A stretch of 33,387 bases of DNA from Bacteroidaceae bacterium (GCA_017520935.1 JAFXEF010000041.1:1-33387), one strand, 5' to 3'; shown: positions 24,969-33,365, counted from the first letter of the stretch. Numbers and translations: made by a program. Notes: generated by a model not told the origin, from the letters alone.

Positions 24969-27110
24969 TTATTCTAAGAATTCGCGCATCGTATTGGTAT
25001 ACATATTGCCGTAGTTCTCTTCGTTGAATACCGTGACGTGCGACCCTACGGTGTTATTGAATAAGCGGTAATATAGCTCGCGCATAGTAATGGATGGATT
25101 CTTTACTATGCAATCCTGAAACGTCAGTGTAAAACGGTTTGACATCCAAACCTCTAAATCACAATTATACACATCGGCTTTAGATGTTTCATTGGCATTG
25201 GCTGCAGTAATAGCGAGTATGCCAGGCAATCCCTCTACAGCATCAAACACGCTACCACTATAGCATGTTTCTATCAAGCACAGTAGTTTTCTGTAGCATC
25301 TTTTTTCGTGCATCGATGTGAATGTCTCGTGGGCCAGTTCTCTCGAAAACCCTTTTCTATCGTTCAGCCACATCAGGTGTTCAGAGATGCCATGTCCGCT
25401 CCAGAAGAAAAATACATTATCATCTTCATCTGCCGATATCACATGAGGCAACCGCTCGTTCTTCTCTCCGCACAAGATGGCCTTTACATCCTCAGGCATA
25501 AGTTCCGAGGGGTGATAGTCGATAGTCAAGTCTTCATACACATCCACACCCCCTGCGTAGACGCTTACCACTCCCTGATTCGGATTATTCTTATTATAGG
25601 CAATATCATCTTCTGCAATAAGGACAATATGACCATCATCGTATCCATTGCTGCGCAATAGTTGATACATATAGTACACGTCGGCTTGATGCCGATAGTT
25701 GTTCCAACCCGAAGAACCCGCGACCAGAAGTGCCCACTTCTCATGCAATGCAGGATAGGCAGGCCCTATCGAAGTGCTATCTCCAAATTCTTGCATACGG
25801 TTATTTTTCCAGTTCCACCCTGCTAAGGCCTCACTGGTTCGCGCTGAACTATTACTTGCATTGTAATCCAATATGATGTATCTCCCATCATACACCATAT
25901 AGTTATGGTATACGCTTGAGAGCACATTGGTATATACCTTCTTGTCAAAGTCCAGCATACCTGATACTCCTCTAAGGTTGGGTTGCTTCCCTCGTGTCAA
26001 TTCCGCAACAAAGTCGCTCATGCCCTTCGTTGACCATGCGTGCTGTTGGTCTTCTCGTCCATCGACCAATATCCTGAGTGCTTCGCTCAGCGTCACTTGC
26101 CTATTATACTCGTGCGTATAAAGCAGTTGCAGATAACATCCATACCCTACCATCATGGCTGCATCATACACCTGAGCTTCACCATTGGTTGTCTGTTCAC
26201 CATAGGTCACTTCATATCTGATGTCAAAACCACTCTCGGGGTCACTACCGACATACACACCCTCTAGTCCATTGGCTTGTGCACCCAACAGTTTGATTAC
26301 ATCGGCACCATAGGCAATATCCGAATACAGGCATCTTGGAGGGGGAACCCCGATAAAAGCTTGCTTGTACATCGCCTCCTGTATCTTGCGGATGCCCTCC
26401 ACATCATTGGGTGCACATATCAGATAGTCGGCCTCCGATGCCATAGCCCTGGCTGCCTCCTCTTCTATGCTACTATGTGCATAGTCATAGATACCCTTTA
26501 CATCCAATCCCATTTCCTTAGCCTGAAAGGCAAACCACTCCACAAAGGTCTTTCCGTATAGAGTACCTCCATCGGCAATCAAACCTACACTCTTTGCTCC
26601 ATAAGAGTGTGCCTTGACCAGTAATACCTCACACTGAGCTATATCCGTCTCATTCATTGCCCACAGACAACCAGCCGAAGAGAATCCACGCACCAACTCC
26701 TCTGTCGTAGCCAAGGTAAAGAATGTCTTTTTTACTTGTGAGCGACAAAACCTCGAAGCCAACGTACGGGCATTATCCGAATGATATCCACCTATTACGG
26801 CCACCACCTCCTGACGCTTCGATAGTTCATCGGCCAATTGTTCCAAGTCTTCACTATCCTCGTCATACCATTCATATTCCAAAGCTATACCCTTCTGCTG
26901 CATGGCAAAGGCTTGCTTCAGATCATCGGCACATTGGTTCAGCGTACGTTTCCAATGTATGTCCAATCCATTCTGCATAGGTAGTACCACAGCCACCTTG
27001 CGTGTCTCCCACTTTACGGTATCTTCGGGCAATACCCCCTGTTCCTTGCTGCACGACATGCACAACACCAGCAACATCCCCCACGCGATAATGCTTTTAT
27101 TCCATTCCAT
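24969..27110 (-). CDS. Lipoprotein fusing a type-1 periplasmic-binding domain to a legumain-like C13 peptidase
   Basis: A 713-residue protein. A signal peptide ends near C20 (LCMSC; the -3 residue is unusual). Residues about 36-410 form a type-1 periplasmic-binding fold, with KVAVVLPMQNG, VVAVIGGYHSD, KSVGLIADGGTLYGK and ALRILVDG as in Leu/Ile/Val-type receptors. Residues about 458-670 are legumain-like (peptidase family C13): KWALLVAGSSGWNNYRHQADV with N471, DDIAYNKNNPN, WSGHG with catalytic H573, IETCYSGS with catalytic C616, and ITAANANETS. The legumain triad Asn-His-Cys is therefore complete. It overlaps the BMP-like gene by 14 bp and ends the operon. I infer an envelope peptidase, probably cleaving after Asn or Asp, gated by ligand binding; substrate and ligand are unknown. 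Transport is unlikely as no permease is present. Confidence 0.88.
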   Translation of the reverse strand: MEWNKSIIAWGMLLVLCMSCSKEQGVLPEDTVKWETRKVAVVLPMQNGLDIHWKRTLNQCADDLKQAFAMQQKGIALEYEWYDEDSEDLEQLADELSKRQEVVAVIGGYHSDNARTLASRFCRSQVKKTFFTLATTEELVRGFSSAGCLWAMNETDIAQCEVLLVKAHSYGAKSVGLIADGGTLYGKTFVEWFAFQAKEMGLDVKGIYDYAHSSIEEEAARAMASEADYLICAPNDVEGIRKIQEAMYKQAFIGVPPPRCLYSDIAYGADVIKLLGAQANGLEGVYVGSDPESGFDIRYEVTYGEQTTNGEAQVYDAAMMVGYGCYLQLLYTHEYNRQVTLSEALRILVDGREDQQHAWSTKGMSDFVAELTRGKQPNLRGVSGMLDFDKKVYTNVLSSVYHNYMVYDGRYIILDYNASNSSARTSEALAGWNWKNNRMQEFGDSTSIGPAYPALHEKWALLVAGSSGWNNYRHQADVYYMYQLLRSNGYDDGHIVLIAEDDIAYNKNNPNQGVVSVYAGGVDVYEDLTIDYHPSELMPEDVKAILCGEKNERLPHVISADEDDNVFFFWSGHGISEHLMWLNDRKGFSRELAHETFTSMHEKRCYRKLLCLIETCYSGSVFDAVEGLPGILAITAANANETSKADVYNCDLEVWMSNRFTLTFQDCIVKNPSITMRELYYRLFNNTVGSHVTVFNEENYGNMYTNTMREFLE

Positions 27111-28116
27111 AACTCTGTTCCTTTGCTATAGCCTCTACTCGCGCACGGCTTAATATTTCATCAAACACTCCATTGAAGTTGTACGATGGCACCCAATCCA
27201 CATAGTCACTCTCCAAACCGTATACCATATGCTTGGGCAATTCCTCACCTGCCGCCCACCTCGTCAGATACTCCTCTACCACACGGTCGATATGTTTTAC
27301 CATACTGCCCACCATAGAGTTGCATAGATGGCTTTGGTCTACATCCGTACCCACTGTATAGAGTCCGCGAGGATATTCGCGCATATACCTGAACACTCCC
27401 ATGTTAGAACCACCCATCACCGGAAATATGAAGTTATAGTACATTGCCCAATCATACATCAATCGATAGACCGAATCGGCCATAGCATACCCCACGTCTG
27501 TATCAGACAAATAGACGATATCCACAGTTTCTGCATCATCACGGCAAGCCGTATATCCATCTCGAAAGCCATCAGCAGCCATGCGTATAGACTTGTCCGA
27601 TGCATTGGCCAGCACTATTAGTGGAGCATAACTTATCTCACCGGCTATAGCCCCTGCCATATAGGCTGCGCCATACATCGATAGACCGAAGGTCGATATA
27701 CCGGGGACGGTGCTATGCTCACTTTCAAATAGCAACACCTGATTGTGTGTGATGTCCAAATCCCACTCTAAGCATTGTCTATCAACAACCTCCTTATATG
27801 CTGAACTGGCCAGCACCAATAACCGTTGCGCCTTGTCCTGAGTCGTATCGCACCATGCAGCAACAATCTGTTCACCCTCTTCCAATGACGTTGGGCAGTA
27901 GTAATCTACATCAACTCCCGAGGCGTTGTCACTATTGGCATATCTTACCACCCCTCGTAGCATTTGGTCATTATAACCGTTGTCGCCCAAGCCGTTCGGT
28001 GAGAAGAGTACCAAGACTTCCTTCCTTGCCGATGCTGTGGGCAAAGACTCAATATCCGTGCATGACCATAGGGCACACACGGATAAATAGAGGAAAATAA
28101 TCTTAGCTGATTTCAT
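27097..28116 (-). CDS. BMP/PnrA-like ligand-binding lipoprotein
   Basis: A 339-residue lipoprotein with lipobox LWSC (C19) followed by TDIES. The body resembles the BMP (basic membrane protein, PnrA-type nucleoside-binding) family: VLVLFSPNGLGDNGYNDQML near the N-terminus, an AGAIAGEIS segment, and TVGTDVDQSHLCNSMVGSMVKHIDR near 260. In true transporters this protein feeds an ABC permease, which is missing here. Together with the second binding-protein fold in the next gene it suggests ligand sensing. It is 24 bp after the preceding gene and overlaps the peptidase gene by 14 bp. Confidence 0.82.
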   Translation of the reverse strand: MKSAKIIFLYLSVCALWSCTDIESLPTASARKEVLVLFSPNGLGDNGYNDQMLRGVVRYANSDNASGVDVDYYCPTSLEEGEQIVAAWCDTTQDKAQRLLVLASSAYKEVVDRQCLEWDLDITHNQVLLFESEHSTVPGISTFGLSMYGAAYMAGAIAGEISYAPLIVLANASDKSIRMAADGFRDGYTACRDDAETVDIVYLSDTDVGYAMADSVYRLMYDWAMYYNFIFPVMGGSNMGVFRYMREYPRGLYTVGTDVDQSHLCNSMVGSMVKHIDRVVEEYLTRWAAGEELPKHMVYGLESDYVDWVPSYNFNGVFDEILSRARVEAIAKEQSYGME

Positions 28117-28140
28117 CTCAGCGACCGTAAGTCTTGCCTG

Positions 28141-29025
28141 TTAAAAAGTCTCTATTTCTATCCAATGGAGGCTTTTTCTACACCAATCGATATCCCACCA
28201 ATCCGTCTTGTCTTCTGCTGAAAGATCTATTGCATAATGTTTCGTAACAAACAGCAAAAACGTAGATTCATTAGTATAATAGAAAGTGTTTTTCGTTAAC
28301 TTCCCAGCACCAGCATCTTCGAAGAATGAGACATACATGTCCCAATCTGCTCTTAGAATTTTAGATGCTTCCTTTGCTAATGACATAGAGGCGTAAGTAT
28401 CTTTAGTTTGATCAGTAGTAAATCGGCTTATATACAAAAGTAGACCAGATACGCCCTTTTTGGCTTCTCTAATACACACAGCTCTACCCCAAGTTTTATC
28501 TCCAATAAGATATTTCGATTCATCATTCTCAGGCCATGCCGACTCTTTGATGAAGATAATTTTTGACACATGCTTCATCACCGTTCCCTTGGCAAAGGTT
28601 ACCTCAGCTAATGTGGGGGCCTCGTCTACGACCTTGAAGTAAACGGTCTCCTGCAGTTGCCCATTCTCATCTTTCAGTCCAGTTTCCATATCGATGGTCG
28701 ATGGAGCCGATAAATTCACCTCCGTGTCGGGCGATAACCAACCTTGAAACATCTCGGCAGCATCTGACAAGTTGGCCACACCGATATAGAGTTCGGTGGT
28801 ATCGGCAGGATTGAGCGGTGCACCATTGACACGTTGTACAAAATTGCCTAACGAGTCAACCTCTACAATGTTGTTTTGGAGGAATCTCACTTGATTATAG
28901 ACTGTCACCCTACCTTGATATAGGGTTTCTTCGGGCGTAATGTCTTCGTCCGGTGAACACGAAGTGAGGATTGTAGCACACAAAGCTACAGCCATCATAG
29001 TTGCATAAAATTTTACAGTTTTCAT
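28141..29025 (-). CDS. Lipoprotein of unknown function
   Basis: A 294-residue lipoprotein with lipobox ILTSC (C23), then SPDEDITPEE, an acidic run compatible with surface export. The N-terminal half is beta-rich (RVTVYNQVRFLQNN, TTELYIGVANLSDAAEMFQGW); the C-terminal half is aromatic-rich and ends in DWWDIDWCRKSLHWIEIETF. No family is recognised. It is only 3 bp after the 749-residue gene and 24 bp before the BMP-like gene, so it is part of the same operon. AT content is higher than in the core genes. Confidence 0.75.
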   Translation of the reverse strand: MKTVKFYATMMAVALCATILTSCSPDEDITPEETLYQGRVTVYNQVRFLQNNIVEVDSLGNFVQRVNGAPLNPADTTELYIGVANLSDAAEMFQGWLSPDTEVNLSAPSTIDMETGLKDENGQLQETVYFKVVDEAPTLAEVTFAKGTVMKHVSKIIFIKESAWPENDESKYLIGDKTWGRAVCIREAKKGVSGLLLYISRFTTDQTKDTYASMSLAKEASKILRADWDMYVSFFEDAGAGKLTKNTFYYTNESTFLLFVTKHYAIDLSAEDKTDWWDIDWCRKSLHWIEIETF

Positions 29026-29028
29026 TGG

Positions 29029-31278
29029 TTAATATTTTATTTTTATCTTATGCAAGATATCTATCGTCTTTTGTATATATTCAGCTCCATTAGGATGACA
29101 AACAGGTACTTCACTGCCCGTTACTTCGCCGTAGCCGTTGCTCGCTGTTTTTTTGTATTTTTCCAACTTCTCAATCATAGCGGGCACTTCGCTTCTCTTC
29201 ATCGTTATAATATTTGGTAAGTAGCGTTGACTGAGCACAAAGGTGCGTCCATCCGATTTGAAGGTAACGGTTACCAACACAACAAAATCAGGAATTTCGC
29301 CATCACAAAGCAAGGTCTTACTTGTCTTTTTGATGGGAAAGTATACTTGTGGCTGCATGATAAAGTTCTTGCCCTCGATATTGGCAACTTTACCATAGTA
29401 TGAATAGTCTGCTCCAGACTGCTTCACGACCTTACAATTTGCAGCGGTTTCATCCAAAGCCTTTGACATAAAGTCAGTATGAGATGCCTGGACATAGGTG
29501 GTTGCATTAAGATTTGGGTTTTTAGTTCTGTATACCCCGCCTTTTGCATTCTTTACAATCTTTATGGCAGGGCGATCCAACTTTAATAGCGAAGCATATT
29601 TAGAAGTATGCCCCTTCTCCACATCAGGATATACGCCATAGTCGATAGTAACTTTCACTTCTGAAACATCAGGGAATATTTCAGTGTTGAGGTTCAATTG
29701 CAAGCTCGTAGGGTCCAGGAATGAGATCATACGTAGGTGGTAGTCCTCTACATCGGAATTTCCATAGGTGCCGTCACCATTGATTGACAGGTTAAAATGG
29801 CTCACGTTGCCCATCACACAGTCTTCGATGACATAGACAACAGGGTCAGCAGCCAAGCTCCACACTCCCTGTCCGAAATGAGTATCCTCGTTGGCACTTT
29901 TAATGGTGCTCCCCTTCAATGTTATCGGAGATATACCGTTCGAAGAAAGGCTCTTGATATATCCCGAAAGCTCGATATCGCCAGTCAGACTCATCTCAAT
30001 CTTGCCTGGCATAGAGTCTGTAATATTCTCGGCATACTCATTCTCCATTAGGTAGTCATACGCAAAAGCAGCAACGTTACAAGCAACTCCGGCATAATAA
30101 CAATACGTATCCAATGACTTTCCCGTCACCTGTTTTTCAATAGCTGCTAATGCCGAATTCTGCACATCACCAGCAATGTTTCCGATGGTTTTCAAGGAGC
30201 TGCTCACGCCACTGGTCGCAGAAGCAGTCTGCTCGGCCGATGAATACTTGCCTGAGATATTGGCAATAAGGCTTCCTGCCAATGACACAGACTGGTTCAG
30301 CTCTGTGCGACAAGCAATCTGCATCTGTTCGTCAGAGTCAATCCAACTCTTCCCTTGAGGGATATAAGCAGAAACATCAATATCAAAGGCGGTCCATCCC
30401 TTGGTAAGAGCCGTAGAACTCATCGCTTTGTAAGTCGAGAAGAAAGACTTGAAGGTGAATCGTGATGAAACATCCTCGCCCAACAAGTTCATTGTATTGC
30501 TCAAATTGGTATGATTGGAGGGAATACCGTATGCCAAAGCATGATAGAAGGGGAACTTATTGTACTTGTTTGCTGAACCCATATCTACCTCAAATGCATA
30601 CTCTGAACCTGTTGTCGTGGGGTTGGTCACATAATAGAATATACGCAGTGTACCCAGATAGCGATTGTACAAGGCGAAATAGTTGCAGTCATCAAAAGTC
30701 TCTCTGTTCATAAATGAGAAAGCCATCTCCCAACCATCCTTCTTCTTTACATCGTAGCGGATGTTTTCAGGCAATGTAGTGATGGTCTCATCGGCCCAAG
30801 GAGTGGGTATCAACTGATACGCACGATCAGAGTAGATGCTGACCACTTTGATGTTTTCCCAATCGGTCAAGAAATCGTCCGAAGAGTTGTCGTCTGCCAC
30901 GAAATAAAGGCTCTGGGTCAATGACAACACCACTTTGTCGCCATATTCAGACAGTATCTCAATGTCATCCTTGTTCATCACGCCGGGACCGCAATCCATG
31001 AGTGTTAGGCGCACAGCAGGGTGATTGTCCTGCGTACTCTCTGCAACGGTGGCAACTACCCAATCGGGACATGAGCCGATGCTCTTGATAGGAGCGGTGA
31101 TGCTATCAAGCACTAACAACCTTTCGTCATTGGCATTGGGCACACACAATGAGTAGTGATACTCGCCGGGAACGTAGCCATCGGGAACGTCTTGCCCACT
31201 GATGTCGTCGTTGCACGACACGAAGGCCACGCCCAATGCCATCAGCAAGAGGCTACATTTCAATAGACTTTTTTTCAT
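29029..31278 (-). CDS. Large lipoprotein of unknown function, possible BACON-like N-terminus
   Basis: A 749-residue lipoprotein with lipobox FVSC (C22) and NDDISGQD after it. Residues about 60-135 (SCPDWVVATV, then a series of strands ending VVLSLTQ) resemble a BACON-type immunoglobulin-like domain. A central Ala/Ser/Gly-rich helical stretch (about 335-420) contains SSSLKTIGNIAGDVQNSALA and is unusual in a beta-rich surface protein; it could be amphipathic or membrane-active. The remainder is beta-rich. The signal peptide (LLMALGVAFVSCNDD) resembles that of the preceding gene (LLMMAMGMALVSCNEE), a hint of shared ancestry or local duplication. I do not recognise the whole protein. Confidence 0.75.
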   Translation of the reverse strand: MKKSLLKCSLLLMALGVAFVSCNDDISGQDVPDGYVPGEYHYSLCVPNANDERLLVLDSITAPIKSIGSCPDWVVATVAESTQDNHPAVRLTLMDCGPGVMNKDDIEILSEYGDKVVLSLTQSLYFVADDNSSDDFLTDWENIKVVSIYSDRAYQLIPTPWADETITTLPENIRYDVKKKDGWEMAFSFMNRETFDDCNYFALYNRYLGTLRIFYYVTNPTTTGSEYAFEVDMGSANKYNKFPFYHALAYGIPSNHTNLSNTMNLLGEDVSSRFTFKSFFSTYKAMSSTALTKGWTAFDIDVSAYIPQGKSWIDSDEQMQIACRTELNQSVSLAGSLIANISGKYSSAEQTASATSGVSSSLKTIGNIAGDVQNSALAAIEKQVTGKSLDTYCYYAGVACNVAAFAYDYLMENEYAENITDSMPGKIEMSLTGDIELSGYIKSLSSNGISPITLKGSTIKSANEDTHFGQGVWSLAADPVVYVIEDCVMGNVSHFNLSINGDGTYGNSDVEDYHLRMISFLDPTSLQLNLNTEIFPDVSEVKVTIDYGVYPDVEKGHTSKYASLLKLDRPAIKIVKNAKGGVYRTKNPNLNATTYVQASHTDFMSKALDETAANCKVVKQSGADYSYYGKVANIEGKNFIMQPQVYFPIKKTSKTLLCDGEIPDFVVLVTVTFKSDGRTFVLSQRYLPNIITMKRSEVPAMIEKLEKYKKTASNGYGEVTGSEVPVCHPNGAEYIQKTIDILHKIKIKY

Positions 31279-31300
31279 ATCCTTTTAATTTATTATTAAC

Positions 31301-31846
31301 TTATTTCAGTTTGCCCGCGGCATCAAACTCGTAGGTATTGGTAGTGTTGAACGAACCCTTCTCTATGCCAGCAAGGAAGTTGGCACACGATGTGGTCATG
31401 GTGGCAATGTTAGATAAAACCTCTCCCTTCTTCATTGAGTTTCCTTCAGCATCAAGGATGGTGTAACTTCTGATGTGTCCGTTCTTAAGAATCTTTACCT
31501 TCTCAACCGAAGTCATGTCAATGCCCTCTTTCAGGGTTACCTTTTTGCTGAAGGTGTAGGTGCAGGGAAGATTGGTGGTAAAGGACTTCACCCACATAGT
31601 ATCGGTGATAATCTCAGTCTTGGCACCGCTGCCATCGTTGTACTCCAACACGATGTCGCAATATTGCAACATGTCTTTGGTCACCACGTTGGTGTACTCT
31701 AATGTTACAGCAGTGGCCTTCTGGGGCTCTTCCTTGCCGCCATTCTCTGTTCCGTTGATGTCTTCCTCGTTGCATGAAACCAACGCCATACCCATGGCCA
31801 TCATGAGGAGGCCACTCTTCAAAAAGAAATTCTTCACACGTTTCAT
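31301..31846 (-). CDS. Small lipoprotein, first gene of the peptidase operon
   Basis: A 181-residue lipoprotein with lipobox ALVSC (C25) followed by NEEDING, then a Gly/Glu-rich linker and a beta-rich domain of about 130 residues (TAVTLEYTNVVTKDML, AKTEIITDTMWVKSFTT). No family is recognised. It begins 67 bp downstream of the C2 terminator and precedes the large lipoprotein by 22 bp. Being first and small it could be an accessory subunit or a peptidase substrate; its several Asn and Asp residues are possible cleavage points, which is speculation. Confidence 0.72.
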   Translation of the reverse strand: MKRVKNFFLKSGLLMMAMGMALVSCNEEDINGTENGGKEEPQKATAVTLEYTNVVTKDMLQYCDIVLEYNDGSGAKTEIITDTMWVKSFTTNLPCTYTFSKKVTLKEGIDMTSVEKVKILKNGHIRSYTILDAEGNSMKKGEVLSNIATMTTSCANFLAGIEKGSFNTTNTYEFDAAGKLK

Positions 31847-31888
31847 AGTGCTTAAATGTGTTTAATGTGTGCCACCGGCCTCAAATGG

Positions 31889-31897
31889 CAAACTATA
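31889..31897 (-). promoter_or_regulatory. Possible separate promoter of the lipoprotein operon
   Basis: On the minus strand TATAGTTTG is one base longer than TAnnTTTG between its two halves. It lies between the C2 terminator and the first operon gene. If functional, C2 would be an independent RNA rather than a leader. Confidence 0.25.
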
Positions 31898-31913
31898 GTT
31901 CCGTTTATAGTAT

Positions 31914-31952
31914 AAAAAAAGCGTGAAGCCAGTCACTTGTTGCTCGCTTCAC
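31914..31952 (-). terminator. Intrinsic terminator at the end of C2
   Basis: A perfect 7-bp stem, GTGAAGC with GCTTCAC (31923-31929 and 31946-31952), is followed on the minus strand by GC and seven T residues (31914-31920). The strand and position stop C2 transcripts just before the lipoprotein operon. C1 has the hairpin but not the T-run. Confidence 0.75.
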
Positions 31953-32238
31953 CATTGAAGGCCTTCGCATTGCCTGTTCGTCGAAACGAGCAACGCGAAG
32001 CCTCACGCCGATAGTATATACGCCACCTTACGCTATACTAATCATCACGACCAATATAACAAAGGAGTACGAAAAACTACCCATGAGGCATTCACCGTTG
32101 CTTTGTTTTTGACGAACGTTAAGAGTTTGCGAAGTTCTCAATGGTCAAAACCAAAGCGTCAAGTAAACGCCTTTTCCATTATGTCATCCCCGCCCTGCCA
32201 CCTTAATCCGCACAAATGAATTAAGGTATCGGCGAGAG
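31914..32238 (-). ncRNA. Structured element C2: candidate leader RNA of the lipoprotein operon
   Basis: A paralog of C1 (2010-2316). On the minus strand the order is promoter TACATTTG (32245-32252), a conserved 51-bp block (32160-32210), the large hairpin (31960-32002, stems GGC/GCC, TTCGC/GCGAA, TTGC/GCAA, TCGT/ACGA, loop CGAA), and a terminal hairpin with T7. Alternative pairings are visible and conserved in both copies: GTTCGTC with GACGAAC, GCAACG with CGTTGC, and GCGTGA with TCACGC. These compete with the local hairpins, as expected of a switch or attenuator. The operon starts 67 bp after the terminator. It could equally be an independent small RNA. Confidence 0.6.
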
Positions 32239-32464
32239 ATGCTGCAAATGTACGATATAATTCTGAATTCTAAATTATGAATGGTGAACTATTTTTAATG
32301 TTTTAGAGCATAACACGCTTTGCGTTTACGATAACGTTAAAACAGCCTTTGGCTATACGATGACGATAACGAAGACGAAAACGATTAAAGATTAACGATG
32401 AACGGTGGAAGAAGTATGTATTTAACGAAATACACTATAAAACAAGTGTTGCGGAACAGGCTGT

Positions 32465-32591
32465 CCGGCTGTCCTTGCACGGCATAGCACATTGTATACC
32501 AATCAGTAGACGAGGACAACCTGGGCTGCCCTCGGGTTGTCCTTGTTTATCAATTAATAATCAGTACATTGTCCGCTACAAGGACAGCCGG
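32465..32591. repeat. Nested inverted repeats (MITE-like relic)
   Basis: Outer arms CCGGCTGTCCTTG (32465-32477) and CAAGGACAGCCGG (32579-32591) are perfectly complementary over 13 bp. Inside is a second pair, AGGACAACC (32513-32521) and GGTTGTCCT (32535-32543). No transposase frame is present. The upstream 32300-32400 stretch is a degenerate run of ACGAYAACG-like words with no gene. Confidence 0.6.
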
Positions 32592-32671
32592 AAAACCTAT
32601 CTGGGTAAAGTACTTTAAAGCTACATAGGGAAAATCGACAAAGAGAATTCGGAAACCAGACAAAAAGATTT

Positions 32672-32709
32672 TTTCTAACGAAAGGCTCCGTTAGAAATGC
32701 CGGAGCCTT
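32672..32709. repeat. Two overlapping, mutually exclusive hairpins
   Basis: TTTCTAACG (32672-32680) pairs with CGTTAGAAA (32689-32697), while AAGGCTCCG (32682-32690) pairs with CGGAGCCTT (32701-32709). The stems share bases, so only one can form. A T-run precedes and a weak one follows. This is the architecture of an attenuator or terminator/antiterminator, but no gene is recognised next to it. Confidence 0.5.
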
Positions 32710-32979
32710 GCGTTTCGCAATAGGGTTTGTCGACAACTACGCCCCGAGTGGACTTTCACCACAGATGTATGACATGCCCGTCATATCTCAGAAACGGCGG
32801 CATATATAGAGCTGACGTAACCGACACAACACGCAGACTTATTCGCATCCTTACAGCGTTTCAGAACATTCTGAATTGACAAGACTATCGCGTTGGCATC
32901 GTCAGATTTTTCAGAATTGGCCATTTGGCTTAAATAAAGAAAGAAGGAAGTTATGAATTGGCCATTTAATTCGTTTGAC

Positions 32980-33073
32980 GCTTTCAGAAGAATCTGAAAA
33001 CATTGCACGATGAGGTTAGAGCTCTCAGAAAAGTCTGAAAACATTGCGCGATGCGATTGGAGCTTTCAGAAGA
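32980..33073. repeat. 41-bp tandem repeat with internal palindrome
   Basis: Units begin at 32980, 33021 and 33062 (the last partial). Each carries TCAGA-N-TCTGA arms, as in TTTCAGAAGAATCTGAAA, followed by ACATTGCRCGATG. A diverged unit with TTCAGAACATTCTGAA lies at about 32859-32875. No confident gene overlaps. Confidence 0.7.
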
Positions 33074-33089
33074 GTATATAATTCGTCCC

Positions 33090-33173
33090 CTCGGATAATC
33101 CAATATTCGAGGGTGCTGAGGTAGGGGTCTCTGACCCCTTTGAAGGCATTGCGGGTCATAGAGCCTGAAACTC
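33090..33173. repeat. Three-hairpin element B, copy 2
   Basis: Stem-loops: CTCGGATA/TATTCGAG (33090-33097 and 33104-33111, one G-T pair), AGGGGTC-TCT-GACCCCT (33123-33139) and GGGTC-ATA-GAGCC (33153-33165, one mismatch). Here B precedes A by 20 bp, whereas in the left copy it follows A. Confidence 0.75.
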
Positions 33174-33193
33174 AAAAGAGGACGTTTTTGCAT

Positions 33194-33365
33194 CCCAGTT
33201 GGGAAACATTTGCAGCCTAACTGGTGCGCAGATTTCCAGCCTTGAAATCACTGCCATTTTTCGACAGGTAAACTCGGTCAACTCACCTGCTTTCAGGAAG
33301 AAGAAAGAGCTTAATATATATAATTAATAATATTACCCCTATATATAGGGCCTCCCGCGCCAGCT
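33194..33365. repeat. Terminal repeat A, copy 2
   Basis: Direct repeat of 3-185. The 9-bp tandem has two units here (33267-33284) against three in the left copy, and the AT-rich CCCTATATATAGGG end differs slightly. It ends 22 bp before the end of the window. Confidence 0.85.

Noticed and set aside
24969..27110. Gingipain (C25) or metacaspase (C14) rather than C13
   Set aside because: The NYRHQADV, SGHG and ETCYSGS words and their spacing follow legumain more closely than gingipains or metacaspases.
27097..28116. Part of an ABC importer
   Set aside because: No permease or ATP-binding subunit is encoded anywhere in the operon or window.
32465..32591. Intact insertion sequence
   Set aside because: There are inverted repeats but no transposase frame; at most a MITE or relic.
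32781..33044. 87-codon minus-strand frame starting MFSDFSESSN
   Set aside because: Its first part is a translation of the 41-bp tandem repeat, there is no promoter or recognised domain, and the repeat gives similar peptides in other frames.
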